DNA of 32,889 bases from the NCBI GenBank assembly GCA_039028695.1, contig JBCCHN010000048.1, positions 1 through 32,889 of the forward strand, written 5' to 3'. The notes beneath the pieces are model-generated. The model did not search any database, was not told the origin of the DNA, and saw only the letters and a list, made by a program, of their open reading frames with translations. Both the position numbers and the translations under genes were made by a program. Origin of the DNA: JANQKX01 sp039028695. GTDB lineage: Bacteria; Pseudomonadota; Alphaproteobacteria; Kiloniellales; Kiloniellaceae. The stretch's first letter is position 1. Each line of letters starts with the position of its first letter. Positions 6,678 to 12,816 of this stretch are shown piece after piece.

Positions 6678-7367
6678 TCACGACAGGCCGTCCACCAAGC
6701 CGTCAAACATGGCCCGTCCGTCCGCGCCCCCCAATTGAGGGTCTGCGAGGCGCTCGGGGTGAGGCATTAGGCCCAAAACCGTCTTGCCCTTGTTGAATAT
6801 GCCGGCGATGTTGCCTTGCGAGCCGTTGGGGTTTGACTCTTGCGTGATGTCTCCGTCCTGTGAGCAGTAGCGAAAGGCAATGCGGTCCTCGTCCTCTAGG
6901 GCCGCGAGTGTCTCGCTGGGCGCGCTGTAGTTTCCGTCATGATGGGCGATGGGTATGCGGATAGTCTCGCCTGCTTCATAGCGGTGGGTAAAGATGGTTT
7001 GGCTCGACTCCACTTTGAGATGTATGTCTCGGCAGACATACTTCAAAGCCGCGTTCCGCATCAAAGCGCCGGGCAAGAGCCCGCTTTCGATCAGGATCTG
7101 AAAGCCGTTGCAAATCCCCAGGGCGGGAACCCCTTGCTCGGCCCGGCGGACCACTTCTTTCATGACCGGGGAGCGGGCCGCGATGGCGCCGGAGCGCAGG
7201 TAGTCCCCATAAGAAAAGCCACCGGGCAGAACCATCAGGTCCACCTGGTCGAAATCCGCATCTTTATGCCAGACCATGATCGGCTCTTGGCCCATGGAAT
7301 TCCTGAGGGCCACCTGGACGTCGCGATCGCAGTTAGACCCGGGAAAGACGATAACGGCAGCTTTCAT
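6678..7367 (-). CDS. purQ: FGAM synthase glutaminase subunit PurQ
   Basis: A 229-residue class I glutamine amidotransferase that releases ammonia from glutamine for PurL. The nucleophile elbow is LGICNGFQ (C86), preceded by the oxyanion loop LPGGFSYGDYLRSG. The His/Glu of the triad are in LMPHPER near residue 207. The N-terminal VIVFPGSNCDRD is diagnostic of PurQ. The start at 7367 is the natural family N-terminus (MKAAVIVFPG), with CAAGGAG about ten bases upstream. It lies between purS (55-base spacer) and purL (ten-base spacer) in one transcription unit. Length is normal. Confidence 0.96.
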   Translation of the reverse strand: MKAAVIVFPGSNCDRDVQVALRNSMGQEPIMVWHKDADFDQVDLMVLPGGFSYGDYLRSGAIAARSPVMKEVVRRAEQGVPALGICNGFQILIESGLLPGALMRNAALKYVCRDIHLKVESSQTIFTHRYEAGETIRIPIAHHDGNYSAPSETLAALEDEDRIAFRYCSQDGDITQESNPNGSQGNIAGIFNKGKTVLGLMPHPERLADPQLGGADGRAMFDGLVDGLS

Positions 7368-7422
7368 CTTGATGGGCTCCTTGATCGCTTCCTTAGTTTG
7401 CTCCAGAGGCTGTATGACCCCG

Positions 7423-7665
7423 TCATGGGGTAAGCTCGATGGCGTAGTTTTCGATTACCGTATTGGCCAGCAATTGCTTACACATGGCCTCGACCGATTG
7501 ACGCGCCTTTTCAGGGTCGCTTTCCTGGATCGAAAACTCGATCAGCTTGCCCTGGCGCACATCGTCGACCCCTGCAAATCCAAGGGCGGACAAGGCATTT
7601 TCGATGGCCTTGCCCTGAGGGTCGAGGACGCCGGATTTGAGCGTGACATGGACTCGGGCTTTCAC
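7423..7665 (-). CDS. purS: FGAM synthase subunit PurS
   Basis: An 80-residue protein started at GTG (7665), giving the canonical (M)KARVHVTLKSGVLDPQGKAI N-terminus. The longer frame to 7746 adds 27 residues unlike the family. GGGGGGA precedes the GTG. PurS dimers bridge PurQ and PurL in the FGAM synthase complex and are required for ammonia channelling in the small-PurL type enzyme. The segments DVRQGKLIEFSI and C-terminal ANTVIENYAIEL match the family. A small hairpin (ACCCC 7417-7421 / GGGGT 7427-7431) straddles the stop codon, but its meaning is unclear. Confidence 0.94.
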   Translation of the reverse strand: MKARVHVTLKSGVLDPQGKAIENALSALGFAGVDDVRQGKLIEFSIQESDPEKARQSVEAMCKQLLANTVIENYAIELTP

Positions 7666-7764
7666 GCTGGGTCCCCCCGATTCGGCTGTTGAGAAGTGGC
7701 CGGAAGATAGCTTTCGCCAGGCCGCGTGACAAGCGCTGGACCCCACTTTGAGGGGCTAAATCGG

Positions 7765-8031
7765 TCACTTTTTTTGACGCTCTCCCTCAGGAGCCGAGAC
7801 TGACATGGCACCAACCTTGGCGCCCACCGCACCAACCGTTGCCACCACGTAAGGCACAACAAAAGTCAGGGCGACCTTCCACCAGTTTAAGGGCTCCCCG
7901 GCGAGTACGTGATCGCCCTGGTTGATGGCTGTTAAAAGGGGGCAAACGATCAAGGCTACGGTGGCTGAGCGTTTAGGAACGCCATCGCTGACGCTCAGCG
8001 CGAACCACCGCGTTATGCGCTCCGCTAACAT
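7765..8031 (-). CDS. NrtS-like small membrane protein (putative nitrate/nitrite transporter family)
   Basis: About 88 residues with two predicted membrane helices: VALIVCPLLTAINQGDHVL (about 25-43) and WWKVALTFVVPYVVATVGAVGA (about 50-71). The INQGD motif after the first helix and the FVVPY motif in the second match my memory of the NrtS family, first described as a nitrate/nitrite transporter in cyanobacteria. No homology search could be run. The ATG at 8031 follows GGACAGGG. A GTG at 8055, just after the purC stop, is an alternative. It sits inside the purine cluster, 99 bases before purS. No functional link with purine synthesis is evident, so the substrate here is uncertain. Confidence 0.65.
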   Translation of the reverse strand: MLAERITRWFALSVSDGVPKRSATVALIVCPLLTAINQGDHVLAGEPLNWWKVALTFVVPYVVATVGAVGAKVGAMSVSAPEGERQKK

Positions 8032-8060
8032 GGGTGCGGGCCCTGTCCGTGGCACGGCGC

Positions 8061-8831
8061 TTACTGAATGGTGTCGGGGGCGGGGATGTCCACCGGCCCG
8101 GCTTCGGGCAAGACCCCGAGGCGCCGCGCTATTTCCTGATAGGCTTCTTCAACATCCCCCAAATCGCGCCGAAATCGGTCCTTATCCAGTTTCTGGTTGG
8201 TTTTAAGATCCCATAAGCGGCACGAATCCGGGCTGATCTCGCCGGCGAGCACGATTTGCATATCGTCATCGTCCCATAGGCGGCCGAACTCCAGGCTCAC
8301 ATCGATGAGGCGTATGCCGATGCCATAAAACAGCCCGATCAGGAAATCGTTGATGCGAAGGGATAACTGGACCATGTCATCCAAGTCGTGGACCGGTGCC
8401 CAGCCAAAGGCGGTGATGTGTTCCTCCGAGACCAAGGGATTGCCGAGCTCGTCATTTTTGAGGCGGTATTCAATGATGCTGCGGGGCAGGGGCGTTCCTT
8501 CCTCGAACCCAAAGCGCGTGGCCAAAGAGCCAGCAGCAACATTTCGAATGACGATCTCAAGAGGAATTATTTCAACTTCTCTAATGAGTTGTTCTCTCAT
8601 ATTAAGGCGTCGCATGAAGTGATTGGGAATGCCTATTTCACTCAGGCGGCTCATCAAAAACTCGGAAATACGATTATTGAGGACGCCTTTGCCGGTGATG
8701 ACACCTTGCTTTTTGTTACCGTCGGTGGAGGTATCATCCTTGAAGTATTGAACCAGGGTGCCCGGTTCCGGTCCTTCGAAAAGGGTCTTGGCCTTGCCCT
8801 CAAATATTCTCTTCCGTCGCATACCAGTCAT
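8061..8831 (-). CDS. purC: Phosphoribosylaminoimidazole-succinocarboxamide synthase PurC
   Basis: SAICAR synthetase, ligating aspartate to CAIR with ATP. Family landmarks are IFEGKAKTLFEGPEPGTLVQYFKDD at the N-terminus, GVLNNRISEF, the signature IIPLEIVIRNVAAGSLATRFG and LIDVSLEFGR near the active site. Start candidates are 8858, 8831 and 8822, and none has a perfect ribosome binding site. 8831 (MTGMRRKRIF) gives 256 residues, close to the usual size. It is the first gene of the purC-nrtS-purS-purQ-purL run. The middle (about 8540-8720) uses AT-rich, rare codons unlike its surroundings (see findings). The segment after FKDD reads TSTDGNKKQ, where many relatives have ATAFN-like residues. Confidence 0.95.
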   Translation of the reverse strand: MTGMRRKRIFEGKAKTLFEGPEPGTLVQYFKDDTSTDGNKKQGVITGKGVLNNRISEFLMSRLSEIGIPNHFMRRLNMREQLIREVEIIPLEIVIRNVAAGSLATRFGFEEGTPLPRSIIEYRLKNDELGNPLVSEEHITAFGWAPVHDLDDMVQLSLRINDFLIGLFYGIGIRLIDVSLEFGRLWDDDDMQIVLAGEISPDSCRLWDLKTNQKLDKDRFRRDLGDVEEAYQEIARRLGVLPEAGPVDIPAPDTIQ

Positions 8832-8926
8832 CCGTTCTAAGGGGCCGTCCTCCCGCATGAGGAGCCCGGAAACTCATATAGCAGCAGAAGAATAACAGCA
8901 CAACGTGGCGTGGGCAGGACTTATTT

Positions 8927-8951
8927 CTGCCGACGGCAAAGACTGCGGCAG
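8927..8951. promoter_or_regulatory. Hairpin in the leader of the purine operon
   Basis: CTGCCG (8927-8932) and CGGCAG (8946-8951) form a six-pair stem with a 13-base loop in the 180-base region upstream of purC. The region nearer the neighbouring gene (8975-9020) is strongly AT-rich and is the likely promoter zone for the minus-strand purine operon. I recognise no purine riboswitch or PurR operator here. Confidence 0.25.
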
Positions 8952-9013
8952 CGGACGCCTAGCGCCTGATGTCACCGAAATTCTATAATAAAATACTGAA
9001 ATATAACACTATT

Positions 9014-9793
9014 TTATACGTTTACGTCGATAGGCACATAGTGACACTGGTCGGGAAAACCAGGAGCAAAGAGCCATTGCGGCTTTACCGCCTCGCCGGC
9101 GACCTGTCGGCCCGGTGCGGGCAGAGCAATGAGACTTGAGGAGACCGTTTCAAAACCATTGCCCCTTTCCACGACCATACCGTCGCCGGGGTCCTGATCC
9201 GCACGGCGTTTAAGAATATCCTGCCAGGCCTCCCAATCATCCAGATCCGGTTCGGGTGCCAGGGCAGTCTGGAGGTCGGGCAAATGCCGGCGTGTACGGG
9301 CGCTTTCAGGATCGTTTCGGTTGAGGCTGGTGAACATGGAAAGACCTTCCGGCAGTCGAAAAATCTCCACATCACGGGCTTCATGGCTCCCCGATTCCCG
9401 CCCCTGGTTACGCAGCCAAAAACCGTCCCGATTGTCCGCGATGAGGAGGTTGAAGCTCCGATAGGCGCGGGCGTCCAAGTGCCGCAGCTGTTCAGCCGCT
9501 TCCGCCGCATCGGCGTGGTCGAGGGCCTCCAAGACCAACTCGCCACGACTGCGTTTGTCCGTTTGGGGGCCTAATGATCCTTCCCGGTTTAAGATCGCTG
9601 CGATTACGCCGTGATCGTTCAGCCCCAGCCAGGATCCGCCGGCCGCTTCGTCCTGTCCGGCCACCACGTCTGGCCGGTCTTCCCAGTGACGGCCCGGCGG
9701 GCGCCAGGGGCGGCTTCGCAATTCATCCCGGTTCGCGGCAAAAATGACCGGCCAATTGTGATGGGGTCGGCGCAAGATGACAGCCGTGCACAC
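9014..9793 (-). CDS. NRDE (TANGO2-like) family protein
   Basis: A 259-residue protein with the hallmark N-terminus MCTAVILRR...FAANRDELRSRPW: Cys2 and the ANRDE motif at residues 19-23 define the NRDE/TANGO2 family. The following WEDRPDVVAGQDEAAGGSWLGLNDHGVIAAILNR segment is the family core, resembling N-terminal nucleophile hydrolases, where Cys2 would become the nucleophile after Met removal. Bacterial members have no firmly established reaction. Eukaryotic TANGO2 has been linked to haem and lipid metabolism. The start is GTG at 9793, preceded by GGAGAAG, and it exposes Cys2 as expected. It is divergent from the DUF1476 gene. Confidence 0.85.
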   Translation of the reverse strand: MCTAVILRRPHHNWPVIFAANRDELRSRPWRPPGRHWEDRPDVVAGQDEAAGGSWLGLNDHGVIAAILNREGSLGPQTDKRSRGELVLEALDHADAAEAAEQLRHLDARAYRSFNLLIADNRDGFWLRNQGRESGSHEARDVEIFRLPEGLSMFTSLNRNDPESARTRRHLPDLQTALAPEPDLDDWEAWQDILKRRADQDPGDGMVVERGNGFETVSSSLIALPAPGRQVAGEAVKPQWLFAPGFPDQCHYVPIDVNV

Positions 9794-9864
9794 ACCTTCT
9801 CTCCGTTAAAATAGCACCCCAGTTAAATTATGACCCGAGCCTCCCGTAGGCCCAAAGCGGATTT

Positions 9865-9888
9865 TCGCGGATTTTCATTGATCCGCGA
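9865..9888. promoter_or_regulatory. Perfect 8-base inverted repeat between divergent genes
   Basis: TCGCGGAT (9865-9872) and ATCCGCGA (9881-9888) are perfect arms around an eight-base spacer. The left arm is part of a ten-base tandem duplication (GCGGATTTTC at 9857-9866 and 9867-9876). It sits in the 150-base divergent region between the NRDE gene and DUF1476. An operator controlling one or both genes, or a leader hairpin of the DUF1476 mRNA, are both plausible. Confidence 0.4.
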
Positions 9889-9943
9889 TAGCACCACCGC
9901 TACCTCTATAGCAACTGTTTGCAGCAAAGGGAGACCTAAGTCG

Positions 9944-10267
9944 ATGTCAGGTTTTGACGATCGCGAATCAGCTTTCGAGTCCAAATTTAAACATGATCAA
10001 GACCTGCAGTTCAAATGCGAGGTTCGACGTAACAAGCTCTTGGGCCAATGGGTGGCATCTGAATTGCTTGGTCTTGGCGGGGATGAAGCCGATGCCTATG
10101 CCAAATCGGTCATTGCCTCGGACTTCGAAGAACCCGGCGACGACGACGTGGTCCGAAAGGTCATGGCGGATATCCAGGCTAAGGGCGCGGATTTTTCCGA
10201 ACACCGCCTGCGCAACAAGATGGAAGAGTTCTACGAAGAGGCCAAAAAGCAGCTCATGGATGAGTAA
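9944..10267 (+). CDS. DUF1476 protein, F1-ATPase zeta-type inhibitor subunit
   Basis: A 107-residue helical protein. Its opening SGFDDRESAFESKFKHDQD and the following EVRRNKLLGQWVASELLGLGG are diagnostic of DUF1476. In Paracoccus denitrificans the DUF1476 protein is the zeta subunit, which inhibits ATP hydrolysis by the F1FO-ATP synthase. The inhibitory region is at the N-terminus. The start at 9944 gives the conserved MSGFDDRE and is preceded by AAAGGGAGA. The frame is open to 9830, but the extra residues are not family-like. In many alphaproteobacteria the gene lies next to purC/purB, as here. The leader contains an inverted repeat. Confidence 0.92.
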   Translation: MSGFDDRESAFESKFKHDQDLQFKCEVRRNKLLGQWVASELLGLGGDEADAYAKSVIASDFEEPGDDDVVRKVMADIQAKGADFSEHRLRNKMEEFYEEAKKQLMDE

Positions 10268-10307
10268 TTCGCTGCGACGAGTAGTCCGTCGGTTTGCTTG
10301 AGCGCCT

Positions 10308-11015
10308 TTAGCTGACCCTAATTTCCTCGGGCAGGCGGGGCTTGCCGACGGCTTTGGTGTTTATATCCCAGGAAAAGGTTATTCGTGGCCGTTCTCCCCC
10401 ATAGGGGTTTACGCAATGCACCAGTTTGCTCGGAAAAATGATCATCGAGCCCGGCTTCATCTTGGGCAAAAAGGGCGTGGTCAAAAAGCCTTCGTGGCTT
10501 TGGCAGCAAGAGTCGTAGCGCGGGTCCACGATCGCTAACAGGCCATCCATGGGGTCCCGCGGATTGGGATCGCCCTCGTCGACGCAGTAGACCACCGATG
10601 CCGAAGAGTCCGGGTGGCTGTGAGGCATGGTATAGTCGCCGCGCCTGGAAACATTGGCCCAGGCGATATGGACCACCGCGTCCTCTTGACGGAAGGCCCG
10701 CTTATAAAGCTCCAGCGCTCGGGCGTTGATAAGGTCGGCTTCGGGGCAGCCCCAATCTGCCACGAAATGAATTTTTGTGCCCGAGGCAAAGGCGGAGCGG
10801 GTCTTGCGAATGTTTGGGTCGCGGTCCATTTCCAAGACCCGCCGGATCAGGTTGGGGTGAAACTGGGGCGCGTCTTCAAACTCGGTCATGGCGATCACAT
10901 TGTCGCCCTTTCCTTTGAGTTTTTGCCCTTTTGGCCAAACGGGAATCTTTTGCGGGCCGATCCAAATGCCACTCTCGTCGGTCATGCTCTTTTCAATCAT
11001 GCTGTTTTCAATCAT
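10308..11015 (-). CDS. Putative 2OG-Fe(II) oxygenase family protein
   Basis: Up to 235 residues. The middle contains PHSHPDSSASVVYCVD (H132, H134, D136) and the C-terminal half PGSMIIFPSKLVHCVNPYGGERPRITFSWDIN, with H200 and an Arg following. This order of an early H/D cluster, an FPS-x-LVH strand and ERPRI-x-FSW matches putative 2OG-Fe(II) oxygenases (the TIGR02466/2OG-FeII_Oxy_5 type). The substrate is unknown. The start is ambiguous: a 15-base tandem duplication places in-frame ATGs at 11015, 11000 and 10985, giving MIENS-MIEKS-MTDES. The gene begins five bases after the purB stop, so it is very likely cotranscribed with purB. Confidence 0.75.
   Translation of the reverse strand: MIENSMIEKSMTDESGIWIGPQKIPVWPKGQKLKGKGDNVIAMTEFEDAPQFHPNLIRRVLEMDRDPNIRKTRSAFASGTKIHFVADWGCPEADLINARALELYKRAFRQEDAVVHIAWANVSRRGDYTMPHSHPDSSASVVYCVDEGDPNPRDPMDGLLAIVDPRYDSCCQSHEGFLTTPFLPKMKPGSMIIFPSKLVHCVNPYGGERPRITFSWDINTKAVGKPRLPEEIRVS
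10983..11012. repeat. 15-bp tandem duplication creating alternative start codons
   Basis: Two copies of CATGCTSTTTTCAAT (one C/G difference) at 10983-10997 and 10998-11012. Because the unit is 15 bases, each copy preserves the frame on the minus strand and supplies another ATG for the oxygenase gene, so copy-number change would add or remove five residues (MIEKS-like) without a frameshift. Confidence 0.85.
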
Positions 11016-11020
11016 GAAAC

Positions 11021-12319
11021 CTATTCCCCGCCGAACACGCGCTCGAAAATCCGGTCCACGGACGTGGTATGGTAGCTTAGGTCAAAGGATTGGGCCAAGA
11101 CCGCCGGGTCGATTCGTCCGGTAACCTCCGGATCGCTGAGCAAGAGCTGCAGGAAATCGGCTCCTTCGGTCCAGACCTTCATGGCGTTGCGCTGAACCAC
11201 GCCATAGGAGTCTTCGCGGCTTAGGCCGGCCTGGGTCAGGGCCAGCAAGACCCGTTGCGAGTGCACCAGCCCCCCCAATTGGTCCAGATTCCTTTGCATG
11301 TTGTCCGGATAGACCAGAAGTTTTTCCACCACACCGGCCATGCGGTTCAGCGCGAAGTCCAGGGTCACCGTTGCATCGGGGCCGAAAATACGCTCGACAG
11401 AGGAGTGGGAAATATCCCGCTCGTGCCACAGAGCGACATTTTCCAGAGCCGGTGTCACGGCCGCCCGCACAACTCGGGCCAGTCCGGTCAAGTTTTCGGT
11501 CAGCACCGGATTGCGCTTATGAGGCATGGCCGAGGAGCCTTTTTGCCCAGGCGCGAAATACTCCTCCGCTTCCCGGACTTCGGTACGTTGCAGGTGGCGA
11601 ATTTCGACGGACAAGTTTTCTAAGGAACTGGCGATGATGCCCAGCGCGGAAAAGAAAGCCGCGTGGCGATCGCGGGGAATGACCTGAGTTGAGATGGGCT
11701 CAACAGCCAGGCCCAGCTTTTGGGCCACATGGGCTTCGACGCGTGGGTCGATGTTGGCAAAGGTGCCCACCGCGCCTGAAATCGCACAGGTGGCAATCTC
11801 CGCCCGGGCCGCCGCCATGCGTTGGCGATTCCGGTCAAAGGCGGCATAGTGCGTCGCTAGCTTCAATCCGAAGGTGGTGGGTTCGGCATGAATGCCATGA
11901 CTGCGGCCCAGGCAGAGGGTGTCCTTGAATTCGTAGGCTCGGGTTTTCAGTGCCGCCAAAAGGCGATCCAAGTCCGCCAATAAGATATCGCTGGCCTGAG
12001 TGAGCTGGACGGCCAAGCAGGTATCCAACACATCCGAGGAGGTCATGCCCTGATGCACAAAGCGGGCCTCCTCGCCCACGTGCTCTGCCAGATTGGTCAA
12101 AAAGGCGATGACATCGTGCTTGGTCTCCCGCTCGATCTCATCGATCCGGGCAACCTCAAAAGCACCCCGCTGCCAAACCGCTGCTGCCGCCGCCTCGGGA
12201 ATGATACCCAGCGCGGCCTGGGCATCGCAGGCATGGGCCTCGATCTCGAACCAAATCCTGAAGCGATTCTCCGGCTCCCAAATGGCGGTCATCTCGGGGC
12301 GGCTGTAACGGGGTATCAT
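11021..12319 (-). CDS. purB: Adenylosuccinate lyase
   Basis: A 432-residue member of the fumarase/aspartase superfamily that cleaves SAICAR to AICAR and adenylosuccinate to AMP. Seen motifs: TSSDVLDT (93-100), the catalytic-His segment GRSHGIHAEPTTFG (138-151, H141) and the superfamily signature GSSAMPHKRNP (261-271), whose loop carries the catalytic Ser. The start at 12319 (MIPRYSRPEM) is the standard N-terminus and follows AGGAAAAC. The long upstream extension to 12445 is not family-like. A 131-base divergent gap separates it from the DUF6614-like gene. It is not in the purC-purL operon here but close to it, the usual alphaproteobacterial arrangement. Confidence 0.96.
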   Translation of the reverse strand: MIPRYSRPEMTAIWEPENRFRIWFEIEAHACDAQAALGIIPEAAAAAVWQRGAFEVARIDEIERETKHDVIAFLTNLAEHVGEEARFVHQGMTSSDVLDTCLAVQLTQASDILLADLDRLLAALKTRAYEFKDTLCLGRSHGIHAEPTTFGLKLATHYAAFDRNRQRMAAARAEIATCAISGAVGTFANIDPRVEAHVAQKLGLAVEPISTQVIPRDRHAAFFSALGIIASSLENLSVEIRHLQRTEVREAEEYFAPGQKGSSAMPHKRNPVLTENLTGLARVVRAAVTPALENVALWHERDISHSSVERIFGPDATVTLDFALNRMAGVVEKLLVYPDNMQRNLDQLGGLVHSQRVLLALTQAGLSREDSYGVVQRNAMKVWTEGADFLQLLLSDPEVTGRIDPAVLAQSFDLSYHTTSVDRIFERVFGGE

Positions 12320-12450
12320 GGTGGCTTGTTTTCCTGACTTGTGTTTGGCAGGCGGCTGAGTCTTTATTGGCCGCCCTAAAATGCTGAAGCGGCCGGGCTT
12401 GTCAATGATCCAGCCGGCGCTCCAAGCCACGAAAGTTAAGGGCACGTGCG

Positions 12451-12801
12451 ATGGACGTTTATCACATCTGGTGCAATCTAAAAGCTGGCGTGAAAGACAC
12501 CCACTTTTGCGATCGGGCCGCAGCGTACTTTGATCACCTAAAAGCCGATGACAAGATCGCCGATTACCGGATTACTCGGCGAAAATTGGGTCTGGGTCCA
12601 GCCTTTTTGCCCGAATTTCACCTAACGATCGATGTGAACGGGTTGGCTCAATTGGATGAGGCCTTCAATCATGTGGCCAGCCGGATGGACCCCGTCGAGG
12701 GTTTCCATCATAGTGTCAATTCCCTGGTCAGCGATGTCTTTTTTGCACTCTACCGGGACTTCCCCGATTCGGTGCGCCAGCGTGGCGAAGAGCGATTTTG
12801 A
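12451..12801 (+). CDS. DUF6614-like small protein
   Basis: A 116-residue soluble protein starting MDVYHIWCNLKAGVKDTHFCD, with RITRRKLGLGPAFLPEFHLTI in the middle and ALYRDFPDSVRQR near the end. This resembles DUF6614 proteins of alphaproteobacteria, small ferredoxin-like alpha/beta folds without assigned function, recalled from memory rather than searched. Two alternating beta-strand/helix units are apparent, similar to dimeric alpha-beta barrel proteins. AAGGGCACGTGCG precedes the ATG. Divergent from purB, convergent with the TPR/SGNH gene (15-base gap). Confidence 0.75.
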   Translation: MDVYHIWCNLKAGVKDTHFCDRAAAYFDHLKADDKIADYRITRRKLGLGPAFLPEFHLTIDVNGLAQLDEAFNHVASRMDPVEGFHHSVNSLVSDVFFALYRDFPDSVRQRGEERF

Positions 12802-12816
12802 TCAGCCGCAACGGGA

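Noticed and set aside
7417..7431. Hairpin over the purS stop codon as a terminator
   Set aside because: The stem is only five pairs with no T-tract, and purQ and purL continue downstream in the same operon.
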